DNA of 64,000 nt from CALNZV01 sp942491115 (lineage in GTDB: Bacteria > Desulfobacterota > Desulfobacteria > Desulfobacterales > UBA5852), in assembly GCA_942491115.1 (NCBI GenBank), contig CALNZV010000020.1:310001-374000 (forward strand), given 5' to 3'. Positions 1 through 8,004 of this stretch are shown piece after piece (the stretch's first letter is position 1; each line of letters opens with the position of its first letter). A program made the position numbers and the translations under genes. A model generated the notes under the pieces. That model was not told where the DNA came from and made no database searches. It saw nothing but the letters and a program-made list of their open reading frames with translations.

Positions 1-195
1 GTTCAGGACGTTGAGGATGTCTGATGGAACGGTGGGGTCGGCGTTTTCGTTGATGGCGACCGCTCCGGTGGTATGGGGAACATAAATCAGGACCGCCCCA
101 TGTTTCACCCCCAACCGGTCGACCGCTGCCGCCACCGCTTCAGTAATGTCGATCAGTTCAGTCCGGGCATGGCTTTGAACCGTCAATGCTTCCAT
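1..195 (-). CDS. YjbQ/UPF0047 family protein, 3' part cut by the window edge
   Basis: The first 65 residues are visible, from an ATG at 195 running leftwards off the window. They carry the family signature with HTT and NENADP (about residues 41-53), typical of YjbQ/UPF0047 proteins, some of which have thiamine-phosphate synthase side activity and which are usually about 135-140 residues long. The C-terminal half, with further metal-binding histidines, lies outside. It follows the dsrC terminator on the same strand, so it is probably transcribed separately. Family assignment is firm; the cellular role of the family is not settled. Confidence 0.85.
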   Translation of the reverse strand, partial: MEALTVQSHARTELIDITEAVAAAVDRLGVKHGAVLIYVPHTTGAVAINENADPTVPSDILNVLN

Positions 196-209
196 CGGCG
201 TGCCTCACG

Positions 210-238
210 AAAAAAGGCCCTGCGATTTCGCAGGGCCT
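210..238 (-). terminator. Rho-independent terminator after dsrC
   Basis: A perfect 10-bp inverted repeat (215-224 with 229-238) closes a 4-base loop. On the minus strand it is followed at once by a run of six T. It lies 40 bases past the dsrC stop and before the YjbQ start, so it should end the dsrC transcript. Confidence 0.9.
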
Positions 239-277
239 GCGGCTATCAAGAACCGGTAGCCTAAAGGACATTGGGCA

Positions 278-598
278 TTAGACGCAGCCGGTGGGTTTGG
301 GCAGACCGGCCATTTTACAGGCACCTTTACCCGGTCCTGACGGGAAGAGTTCGTAGATGTGTTTCAGTTTGAAACCCGTCACCTTGGACAGGACTCGAAC
401 CATCGGAGCGATACCGTTCTTCTCGTAGTACTCCTGGAGAACCGTGATCACCTTGCGATGCTCCTCGGTCAACTCCTCGATACCTTCCTGCTGCTTTACA
501 TACTGAATCCATTCTTCGCATTTGCCGTCTTCGTAGGCTTGAATGAACCCGTCTTCATCAACGCTGAAACTTTTTCCTTCGTATTCAACTGTGGCCAT
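278..598 (-). CDS. dsrC: DsrC/TusE family sulfur carrier protein
   Basis: This 106-residue cytoplasmic protein is the DsrC type: the C-terminal arm has two cysteines, C94 and C105, spaced by ten residues and ending GCV. In sulfate reducers DsrC receives sulfur from DsrAB as a trisulfide between these cysteines and passes it to DsrMKJOP (established knowledge). TusE proteins of tRNA thiolation keep only the last cysteine, so two cysteines favour the dissimilatory role. The ATG at 598 follows a strong AGGAGG. It is a single-gene unit with its own promoter and terminator, away from dsrAB, as is usual in Desulfobacterota. Confidence 0.95.
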   Translation of the reverse strand: MATVEYEGKSFSVDEDGFIQAYEDGKCEEWIQYVKQQEGIEELTEEHRKVITVLQEYYEKNGIAPMVRVLSKVTGFKLKHIYELFPSGPGKGACKMAGLPKPTGCV

Positions 599-677
599 TA
601 ATGATACCCTCCTTTAGGTAATAATATTTACGGCTTACAGCCGCTTAGACTCAAGTAGGTCTTTAAAATAGAGTTGA

Positions 678-706
678 TACGTATAGCATTAGGGCTATCA
701 TGTCAA
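678..706 (-). promoter_or_regulatory. dsrC: Sigma70-like promoter for dsrC
   Basis: On the minus strand there is a perfect -35 TTGACA (701-706), a 17-base spacer and a -10-like TACGTA (678-683), about 80 bases before the dsrC start. The surrounding stretch is AT-rich in a GC-rich genome, as expected for a strong housekeeping promoter. The -10 matches the consensus only partly. Confidence 0.6.
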
Positions 707-807
707 TATGAAAAACCACTTCCGGCGATCCGTGAAAACCACTGTCTTCAAGCCTTGGAACGGTTTTCGGTTGCCACCCTCTCCCCGGGTTGGTAAGGAT
801 TCTGCCC

Positions 808-1761
808 ATGACGATCACGGCCGGACATCATCCACGAATCCTCGTCGTCTGCGGGCCTACCGGCATTGGCAAAACCCGGATCGGCATCACTCTGGCCCGA
901 CGGTTCGAAGGGGAGATCGTCGGGGCCGATTCCATGCAGGTCTACCGACGGATGGACATCGGAACGGCAAAACCCACACCTTCGGAGCGGGCCCAGGCCC
1001 CCCACCATTTAATCGATGTGGTCGACCCGGACGACACCTTCGATGCCGCCGACTACGCCCGGCTGGCCGGTGCGGCCGTCGCCGACATCCACCGCCGGGG
1101 TCGTCTCCCCATTGTCGTGGGAGGAACCGGCCTTTACATCAAATCCCTCCTCTACGGCCTGTTCCCCATCCCCTCTCCTCCCCAGGACATCCGAAACCGT
1201 CTGAAGGCCGAAGCCGAGGAGAAGGGCATTGACCGTCTCTACAATCGGCTCGTGGGCATGGATGAGGAAGCGGCCACCGGGATCCATCCCAACGATGCGT
1301 TTCGCATCATCCGGGCTTTAGAAATCCAAGAGGCCGCAGGCCGACCCCTATCTGCCCTGCGACGTGAGCAGGGGTTTTCATGCCCACGGTATTCGGCTTT
1401 CACCATCGGGCTTCGCATGGAGAGAAACGCTCTATACGACCGGATCGACCAGCGGGTCGAACAGATGATCGTCGATGGGTTTCTTGGAGAGGTCCGGCAG
1501 CTTTTGAATGCCGGATATTCGCCCGAGCTGAAAGCCATGCAGGCCATCGGCTATCGGCACCTGGTCGACTTCGACACCGGCAGGGCGGACTGGCCGGAAA
1601 CCGTAAGGCTGTTGAAAAGAGACACCCGCCGATACGCCAAGCGCCAGTTGACATGGTTCAGGAAGGATCCGGACATTCACTGGATCGGCCCCGGGGACCT
1701 CGACGGCCGTTTACCGGTCATCAGGGCATTTCTCGAAACCGCCGAAAAGAATGACCCGTGA
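808..1761 (+). CDS. miaA: tRNA dimethylallyltransferase MiaA
   Basis: MiaA transfers a dimethylallyl group to the N6 amine of A37 in tRNAs reading UNN codons. The 317-residue protein has the P-loop GPTGIGKT (16-23), the ADSMQVY substrate motif, the GTAKP and HHLID motifs and the GGTGLYI segment, in family order and at usual length. An in-frame TTG lies at 790, but the ATG at 808 is preferred because AAGGA sits about nine bases upstream and the P-loop then falls at its usual place. It is divergent from dsrC and convergent with the next gene. In many proteobacteria miaA sits with mutL and hfq; here it is alone. Confidence 0.95.
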   Translation: MTITAGHHPRILVVCGPTGIGKTRIGITLARRFEGEIVGADSMQVYRRMDIGTAKPTPSERAQAPHHLIDVVDPDDTFDAADYARLAGAAVADIHRRGRLPIVVGGTGLYIKSLLYGLFPIPSPPQDIRNRLKAEAEEKGIDRLYNRLVGMDEEAATGIHPNDAFRIIRALEIQEAAGRPLSALRREQGFSCPRYSAFTIGLRMERNALYDRIDQRVEQMIVDGFLGEVRQLLNAGYSPELKAMQAIGYRHLVDFDTGRADWPETVRLLKRDTRRYAKRQLTWFRKDPDIHWIGPGDLDGRLPVIRAFLETAEKNDP

Positions 1762-1793
1762 CCTGGCTTCGGACCGCTGAGAGACCATCCGAT

Positions 1794-2951
1794 TCACAGG
1801 GCCGCGACGAGAATATCGGCCAGCTCCGATGGGGTGAGTGTGACCGGATTTCCCTTCATACTGCTGGCCTTGGCCGCCTGCCCCGCCAATGAAGGAATGT
1901 CCGACCGTTTCAGGCCGTAGTCGGACAGGCCCGGCACCTTGAGGCGTATGCAGGTCCCTTCCGCCCAATCGATGGCATCTCTGGGATCTGCCGCACCATT
2001 GCCCGTCAGGAGAACCGCCACCTCCCGGTATCGATGGAGGGCTCCCGGATCCGAAGACCGGTCACTGAGGACCGCGATGTTGGCCCTTATCACATGGGGG
2101 AGCAGGGCCGCACAGAGGATTCCGTGGGGGGCCCTGAATCGGCCGCCGATGGGGCCCGCCAACCCATGGACAGCGCCAAGACCGGCGTTGGCCAGCCCGA
2201 TGCCGCTCATCAGGCTGGCCACGGCCATGGATTCACGCGCTGAACGATCGCTTCCGTCCCGCCAGGCCTTTTCCAGAGCGTCGGCTCCCCGTCGAAGCCC
2301 CTCCCGACACAATCCATCGGTCATGGGGGTAGCACGGATGGAAACAAGGCATTCGACGAGTTGGGTGATGGCATCCAGACCCGTGCCGGCCGTCACCTCG
2401 GGAGGCATGGTCATGGCCAATTCCGGATCGACGACCGCCAGTCTGGGCAACATCTGATGACTGCGCATGCTCACTTTAATTTTGTGTTTTCGGGAGGTTA
2501 AAACCGCATTTCGGGTAACTTCCGCCCCGGTGCCCGAGGTGGTTGGGATGGCTACCAACGGCAGAGAGGGGTTGGCAAAAGGCTTTGCCTCTCCGATGAC
2601 CTCCAGGTAGTCCAGTGCCGGTCCGGGATTGGTGAGGAGAATCGCCATGGCTTTTCCGGCATCCAAAACACTTCCGCCCCCGATGGCCGCCACAAAATCC
2701 CATGACCCGACGGCGTATTCTTCCCTGAGCGCCTCCAGATTCTCCAGGGTGGGCTCCCCGTCGATAGGACAGATCGCCGTCGAAAGCCCCCCCTTCTCGA
2801 GAAGTCGCCGGACGAGGCGCCCCCGGGAGGGATCGCTGCCGCAAACCACCAGAGCCCGCCGCCCCCATTCCATGGCCGTCTTCACCCCCTGATCGAGGAT
2901 ACCCCATCCGAACAGGATCCGGCCGGCCGTTTCGAATTGAAAAGCGGTCAT
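1794..2951 (-). CDS. Iron-type (group III) alcohol dehydrogenase family protein
   Basis: A 385-residue NAD(P)-dependent dehydrogenase with the GGGSVLDAGKA cofactor motif, the TTSGTGAEVT segment and the C-terminal PHG motif. The usual four metal ligands are one Asp and three His. Here the Asp (GLDA), the His of VHGL and the His of PHG are present, but the second ligand, normally His four residues after the Asp, is Gln. The start is the ATG at 2951 behind GAAGGAGGG rather than the in-frame GTG at 2966. Substrate is unknown; short alcohols, lactaldehyde or maleylacetate are all possible in this family. It stands alone, convergent with miaA. Confidence 0.88.
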   Translation of the reverse strand: MTAFQFETAGRILFGWGILDQGVKTAMEWGRRALVVCGSDPSRGRLVRRLLEKGGLSTAICPIDGEPTLENLEALREEYAVGSWDFVAAIGGGSVLDAGKAMAILLTNPGPALDYLEVIGEAKPFANPSLPLVAIPTTSGTGAEVTRNAVLTSRKHKIKVSMRSHQMLPRLAVVDPELAMTMPPEVTAGTGLDAITQLVECLVSIRATPMTDGLCREGLRRGADALEKAWRDGSDRSARESMAVASLMSGIGLANAGLGAVHGLAGPIGGRFRAPHGILCAALLPHVIRANIAVLSDRSSDPGALHRYREVAVLLTGNGAADPRDAIDWAEGTCIRLKVPGLSDYGLKRSDIPSLAGQAAKASSMKGNPVTLTPSELADILVAAL

Positions 2952-3154
2952 CTGTCCCTCCTTCACCTCTTTCCGGACCGGAGCTTCCGGTGTCGGCGAT
3001 AAAACTGGCCATGGGGAAAATCCCTCGCCCCTCCCCGACTTTACAGGCTCTGCCTTGTAGTGTAGAACCCCTCCATCACCGACACGGACGCACGGTGACC
3101 ACGGGCGCCTCCCCGGGCACCCATGTCATCAACCCCACACAGGAGAATGGATCC

Positions 3155-3895
3155 ATGGCATCCCGTAACGACACCCAGCCCACGGCTATTGTCACCGGCG
3201 GCAACCGGGGCATCGGCCGCGCCATTTCCATCGAACTGGCCCAGCGAGGATATCATATCATTGCATCCTACCGATCCGGCGAATCCCAAGCCGCCGACAC
3301 CCTGAAGTGCATCGAGGAGGCGGGCGGCAGCGGAGAGGCGGTCTGTTTCGACGTGGCCAATCCAGAATCGGCAGCAGCAGCCATGAAGGATATCATCAAA
3401 AAAGTGCCGTCGGTGGACGTTCTGGTCAACAACGCCGGCGTGACCCAGGACGATCTCTTCATGATGATGTCCGAGGCCAAGTGGGATCTGGTGCTGGATG
3501 TGACCCTGAAAGGATTTTACAACGTCACCAAACCGGTGATCAAGAAGATGGCTCGCCAGAAGAGCGGCGCCATCGTCTCCATCTCCTCGGTGGCCGGGAT
3601 CACCGGCAACCGGGGCCAAGTCAACTATTCGGCGGCCAAGGCAGGGCTCATCGGGGCTACCCGAGCCCTGGCTCAGGAAATGGGACGATTCGGTATCCGG
3701 GTCAATGCCGTTGCCCCCGGCTTTATCGATACCGACATGACCCGGGACCTGCCCATGGCGGAGTTGAAAGCCATGATCCCTCTGGGCAGGGTCGGCCAAC
3801 CGGATGAAATCGCCAAAACCGTGGGGTTTCTCTGTTCCGACGAGGCGTCTTATATCACCGGTCAGGTGATCGCCGTCAACGGCGGCATGTGCTGA
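3155..3895 (+). CDS. fabG: 3-oxoacyl-[acyl-carrier-protein] reductase (SDR family)
   Basis: At 246 residues this is the size of FabG, which reduces 3-ketoacyl-ACP with NADPH in fatty acid synthesis. The N-terminal TGGNRGIGRA binds NADP, NNAG follows, and the catalytic Ser-Tyr-Lys set is seen in SISS and YSAAK. The end VNGGMC is FabG-like. The ATG at 3155 with AGGAG upstream is chosen over the longer open frame from 2990, whose extra residues do not resemble SDRs. The gene is isolated from other fab genes, so a PhaB-like acetoacetyl-CoA reductase role is the main alternative. Confidence 0.85.
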   Translation: MASRNDTQPTAIVTGGNRGIGRAISIELAQRGYHIIASYRSGESQAADTLKCIEEAGGSGEAVCFDVANPESAAAAMKDIIKKVPSVDVLVNNAGVTQDDLFMMMSEAKWDLVLDVTLKGFYNVTKPVIKKMARQKSGAIVSISSVAGITGNRGQVNYSAAKAGLIGATRALAQEMGRFGIRVNAVAPGFIDTDMTRDLPMAELKAMIPLGRVGQPDEIAKTVGFLCSDEASYITGQVIAVNGGMC

Positions 3896-3917
3896 GGGGG
3901 AGAGCCGAACCAGACGA

Positions 3918-3939
3918 CCCCGTCGTCATCCCGACGGGG
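3918..3939. terminator. Hairpin between convergent fabG and nucleotide-sugar dehydrogenase
   Basis: A perfect 8-bp inverted repeat (3918-3925 with 3932-3939) with a 6-base loop lies in the 79-base gap between two convergent genes. There is no clear T-run on either side, so it may end transcription in both directions only weakly. Confidence 0.4.
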
Positions 3940-3974
3940 CGTCGGAGCGGACCGCCGCTGTGACGGCGACATGC

Positions 3975-5636
3975 TCAACGGGGCTGACAGGCCACCGTAT
4001 CCTTGATTCGCTTCACATGGCCCCGCCCAAGGCCTTTCACCTCGCATCCCAGCTCAAAATATCGATAGATGGCCGCGTCACTCAGAATGTTGAAGCAATC
4101 GATGACCGCAACGGGCCGACCCGTCATTTCAACCAGGGCATCCGGCGATATATCGCGGTAGGCCTGGTGGCCAACGGCCATTATCACAGCGTCCACGCCG
4201 TTAAGGGCTGCCGTTAGGTCTTTGTGAACCACGGTTTCGGTCAAGCTTGCCTGGTTTCGAAAAAACCGGGCCATGGAATGCCCCGGGGCTGGGTATTGAT
4301 CCTGCTTTTCCAACTCCCACCAGTGTTTGACATAGGGGTCGTGAACCGTGACCTCTCCCCCCATTTCGGTGAGTTTCCGAACGATCAATTCGGATCCGCT
4401 GTACCGGGTATCGCCAACATCCTGGCGATAGGATGCTCCCAGCAAGGCCACCTTGGAAGCGCCCACAATCTTTCCCATCTCGCGCAAGGCATCCCGAACC
4501 AGTTGGGCAACATGGAGGGAGCGGGTGTCGTTGATGTCGATGGCCATCGGCGTCAGTTTGAAGATATCGTCCTCGAATCCCATGAGGGTGTGATAGGCCC
4601 AGACACCCAGACCACCGTCTTTGGGAAGACAATACCCACCGATCCCGGGACCGGGAAAGAGCATATTGGAATGAGTGGGTCTGACCTTGATGGCGTCGAT
4701 GACTTTGGCGAGATCCACTCCGTTTCGCTCGGAAAAGAGGCTCCATTCGTCCATAAAGGCCAGCAGGGTCGCCCTGAAGGCGTTTTCGATAATTTTACAG
4801 GTTTCGCTTTCGATCGGGCGGTCCAGGACCGTCAGGGGGTAGGCCTCCACATTAATCACCGCCGACAGAAACGACACCACCCGCTGCCGCGCCGTCTGGT
4901 TGACGCCACTGCAGACACGCCAGAAATCCCGGATGGAGGCGACGTACTCCTTGCCCGGCATTACCCGCTCGAAGCTATGGGCCAAGCAAGGGTCCATATG
5001 GCCCAGGTTGCGCTTCTCAAATGCCTTTTTAATGATGGGATACGCCACATATTCCGTCGTTCCGGGAGGGACGGTGGTCTCGATCAACACCAGGCATTCC
5101 GGCCGGATCTTTTCGCCGATGATCTTCAGACTCTCTTCGAGGGCCTTGATATCCGCGAAGCCGTGACGAACATCGCCCAGGGTCTCCTTGTGATAGTCGC
5201 ATTGAACGTCCACCACCACGATATCGGCCAGGGATAGCGCCTCATAGGAAAAGGACGCCGTCAAGGTACTCTTCTCCAGCACACAGCGCCGGATCATAGG
5301 AGCGACCTCCGGGTCTTCGGCCTCAACGGGTGCGACACCCCGGTTCAAATAGGGAATTTTCCAGAATGATCGGGGGGAGGGGCGCTGCATACCAATGACG
5401 AAATAACGAGAGTCGCCGGTGTCCGGATCCATGGAATCGGCCACGACACCGGCCATGACCGCCCCCACGAAACCCACCCCCATGACCACCACGATTTCCC
5501 GACCCCGGGCACGCTGATCTTCCGCCAGCTTGCGGATCCGACCCACCTCTTCAACAAAATCGGACTCTGTGGGAAGGGGGAAGGCTTCCCCGGTTGGGCA
5601 AATGGATTGGGTCGTCTCAGGAAACAGGTCGCTCAT
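3975..5636 (-). CDS. Nucleotide-sugar dehydrogenase, long form (UDP-Glc/GDP-Man/UDP-ManNAc DH family)
   Basis: The enzyme family oxidises a nucleotide sugar to the uronic acid in two NAD-dependent steps. Visible are the N-terminal Rossmann strand VVVMGVGFVG, the TTVPPGTTE segment, the catalytic-cysteine motif GPGIGGYCLPKD and the C-terminal nucleotide-binding DTRYSGS and DPYV segments. At 553 residues it exceeds the usual 420-450; the extra length is about 60 residues before the Rossmann fold plus an insertion after it with a PSPRSFWKIP stretch. ATG 5636 follows AAAGGA. It is the last gene of the manC-gmd-fcl run, so it probably supplies a uronic acid for the same polysaccharide; the exact sugar is not predictable. 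Confidence 0.85.
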   Translation of the reverse strand: MSDLFPETTQSICPTGEAFPLPTESDFVEEVGRIRKLAEDQRARGREIVVVMGVGFVGAVMAGVVADSMDPDTGDSRYFVIGMQRPSPRSFWKIPYLNRGVAPVEAEDPEVAPMIRRCVLEKSTLTASFSYEALSLADIVVVDVQCDYHKETLGDVRHGFADIKALEESLKIIGEKIRPECLVLIETTVPPGTTEYVAYPIIKKAFEKRNLGHMDPCLAHSFERVMPGKEYVASIRDFWRVCSGVNQTARQRVVSFLSAVINVEAYPLTVLDRPIESETCKIIENAFRATLLAFMDEWSLFSERNGVDLAKVIDAIKVRPTHSNMLFPGPGIGGYCLPKDGGLGVWAYHTLMGFEDDIFKLTPMAIDINDTRSLHVAQLVRDALREMGKIVGASKVALLGASYRQDVGDTRYSGSELIVRKLTEMGGEVTVHDPYVKHWWELEKQDQYPAPGHSMARFFRNQASLTETVVHKDLTAALNGVDAVIMAVGHQAYRDISPDALVEMTGRPVAVIDCFNILSDAAIYRYFELGCEVKGLGRGHVKRIKDTVACQPR

Positions 5637-5700
5637 TGGATGTCCTTTCTCTACAAATGGGGGGTGGTGGGGCAACGGGACCGTCATCCCTCGGGTCCGT

Positions 5701-6789
5701 TCATTGGGTTCGCCTAAAGATCCCGTCCCGATACTCCCGGTAGACGGACCGGATACCTTCTTCGATGGGAATTCGCGGCTGCCATCCCAGCCGCTCGATC
5801 AATCCGATGTCGAGCTGTTTTTTAGGCGTTCCGTCCGGCTTGTCGTCATCCCAGACGATGTCGCCCTCGTAACCGACGATGTCCCCGACGACCATCGCCA
5901 ATTCACGGATGGTGAGGTCCACCCCCGTCCCCACGTTGATGTGGGAGCACCGGGGATCGGCATACCGATCGACGATCTCGTCATCGAGCCCCATCACGAA
6001 AACGCAGGCATCCGCCAGGTCGTCCACATGGAGGAATTCGCGGTAGGGGGCCCCAGTCCCCCAGAGAATCACCCGCGGGCGGGGGCGGCGGGCGTTCAGA
6101 TCCAACGCTTCTTTGATGGATGGAGGAATAGGGCCATAGCAGGCCTCGTCCTTATCGATATCGTTCCGTCGCCCATCTGCAGCCAGTCGGGCCAAGTGGA
6201 ACTTTCGGATCATGGCCGGGAGAACATGGGAGTTCTCGAGATCGAAATGATCGTTGGGACCGTATAGGTTGGTGGGCATCACCGACCGAAAAGCGGTGCC
6301 GTATTGTCGATTGTAGGATTCACAGAGTTTGATGCCCGCAATTTTAGCTATTGCATATGGCTCGTTGGTGGGTTCAAGCGCCCCCGTCAGCAACACCCCT
6401 TCGGCCATGGGCTGGACAGCCCCTTTCGGATAGATGCAGGAGCTGCCGAGAAACAACAGGCGGCGGACACCCGATGCCCAGGCACTGTGAATCACATTGG
6501 CTTCGATCATCAAGTTTTCGTAGATGAACGAGGCCGGATAGGTGTGGTTGGCATAGATGCCTCCCACCCGGGCGGCGGCCAAAACGACATAATCAAGGGG
6601 GGTGGCGCTGAAAAACCGCTCCACCTCCTGTTGATCGAGAAGGTTCAGCGCCGAGCGGGGCCGGGTGACCAACCGATTGAACCCCTCCATCTCAAGCCGC
6701 CGGTAGATGGCAGAGCCGACCATTCCACGATGCCCGGCAATGAAGATTCGGGACTGTGGGGTCAAGGGCGGAGGGGGGACAGAAGGCAT
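5701..6789 (-). CDS. fcl: GDP-L-fucose synthase
   Basis: The product converts GDP-4-keto-6-deoxymannose to GDP-L-fucose by epimerisation and NADPH reduction. The 362-residue SDR-type protein has the cofactor motif AGHRGMVGSA, the ARVGGI segment, a catalytic Ser in GSSCIYP and the Tyr/Lys pair in EPYAIAK, then WGTG and REFLHVDD. About 40 extra residues sit before WGTG, absent from short enterobacterial forms. The start is ATG 6789 with CAGGAG upstream; an open frame extends further but lacks similarity. It follows gmd by 53 bases in the same operon, which fits its use of the gmd product. Confidence 0.93.
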   Translation of the reverse strand: MPSVPPPPLTPQSRIFIAGHRGMVGSAIYRRLEMEGFNRLVTRPRSALNLLDQQEVERFFSATPLDYVVLAAARVGGIYANHTYPASFIYENLMIEANVIHSAWASGVRRLLFLGSSCIYPKGAVQPMAEGVLLTGALEPTNEPYAIAKIAGIKLCESYNRQYGTAFRSVMPTNLYGPNDHFDLENSHVLPAMIRKFHLARLAADGRRNDIDKDEACYGPIPPSIKEALDLNARRPRPRVILWGTGAPYREFLHVDDLADACVFVMGLDDEIVDRYADPRCSHINVGTGVDLTIRELAMVVGDIVGYEGDIVWDDDKPDGTPKKQLDIGLIERLGWQPRIPIEEGIRSVYREYRDGIFRRTQ

Positions 6790-6842
6790 GGCAACTCCTG
6801 AGCTCAGGTCGAATGATGGCAGCCGTGAATGCCGCCGGTGTC

Positions 6843-7958
6843 CTAATCGGTGTGCCGGTGGACGGGAAACCCGGCGATGTCGCACAGCCTGTCCTTGTCG
6901 GCGTCCTTGATATCTTCCCGGACCATGGTATCGACCAGGTCGTCGAAGGACACCTTGGGGGCCCAGCCAAGCACCCTGAGGGCTTTGGAAGGATCACCCA
7001 AAAGGGTATCCACCTCCGTGGGTCTGAAATAGCGGGGATCGATGCGAATCACCACATCGCCGACCCGGACGGCCGTCTTGGTTCCCTTGGGCAAGTCGGC
7101 AACGACACCGACCTCGTCGAGCCCTTCGCCTTCCCAGCGAATCCCCATCCCCACCACCCGGAAGGCCGCTTCGACAAACTCCCTCACGGAATGAGCCTCT
7201 CCGGTGGCGATGACAAAGTCATCCGGCGACTCCTGCTGAAGCATCAGCCACATGGCCTCGACATAGTCCCCGGCATGCCCCCAGTCCCGCTTGGCGTCCA
7301 AATTACCGAGAAAAAGCTGACCCTCCAGACCCAGAAAAATCCGTGCAACGGCCCGGGTTATCTTTCGGGTCACAAACGTCTCGCCCCTTATGGGCGATTC
7401 GTGATTGAATAAAATGCCGTTGCAGGCGAACAGATGGTACGCCTCCCGATAATTCACCGTTATCCAGTAGCCGTAGACCTTGGCCGCCCCATACGGGCTC
7501 CGGGGATAAAACGGTGTGGTTTCCGTCTGAGGCGTCTCATGAACCTTGCCGTACATTTCGCTGGTGGATGCCTGGTAGAATCGGGTGGTGCCCTCCAGCC
7601 CCAGGATGCGAATGGCCTCCAGCAGGCGAAGAGGCCCTATCGCATCCGCATTGGCCGTGTATTCAGGGGTTTCAAACGACACCTTCACATGGCTTTGCGC
7701 CGCCAGGTTGTATATCTCATCCGGTTGGACCTCCTGAATGATTCGGATCAGATTGGTGGCATCGGTGAGATCGCCGTAATGCATGAAAAACCGGACCCGC
7801 CGCTCGTGAGGGTCCCTGTAAAGATGGTCTACCCTGCCGGTGTTAAAGGAAGATGAACGTCGCTTGATGCCGTGGACCTCGTATCCCTTGCCGAGGAGCA
7901 GCTCGGCGAGGTAGGCGCCGTCCTGACCGGTGATACCGGTGATCAGAGCTTTTTTCAT
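6843..7958 (-). CDS. gmd: GDP-mannose 4,6-dehydratase
   Basis: This 371-residue SDR enzyme turns GDP-D-mannose into GDP-4-keto-6-deoxy-D-mannose. It shows ITGITGQDGAYL for NADP binding, the RRSSSFNTGR and NLAAQSHV segments, a catalytic TSEMYG, a Tyr/Lys pair in SPYGAAKVYGYW, and NHESPIRGETFVTRK, all close to known GMDs. ATG 7958 is chosen because similarity begins at MKKALITG. The gene lies between manC and fcl, giving the pathway order mannose-1-P to GDP-mannose to GDP-fucose. Confidence 0.95.
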   Translation of the reverse strand: MKKALITGITGQDGAYLAELLLGKGYEVHGIKRRSSSFNTGRVDHLYRDPHERRVRFFMHYGDLTDATNLIRIIQEVQPDEIYNLAAQSHVKVSFETPEYTANADAIGPLRLLEAIRILGLEGTTRFYQASTSEMYGKVHETPQTETTPFYPRSPYGAAKVYGYWITVNYREAYHLFACNGILFNHESPIRGETFVTRKITRAVARIFLGLEGQLFLGNLDAKRDWGHAGDYVEAMWLMLQQESPDDFVIATGEAHSVREFVEAAFRVVGMGIRWEGEGLDEVGVVADLPKGTKTAVRVGDVVIRIDPRYFRPTEVDTLLGDPSKALRVLGWAPKVSFDDLVDTMVREDIKDADKDRLCDIAGFPVHRHTD

Positions 7959-8004
7959 CGGTTTTTCGTCTCTCCCTGGATGGATACCGTCTCCGGCGAA
8001 GTCC

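Noticed and set aside
4224..5237. 337-residue plus-strand frame opposite the nucleotide-sugar dehydrogenase
   Set aside because: Antisense shadow: no motif, and codon use is that of the complement of the real gene.
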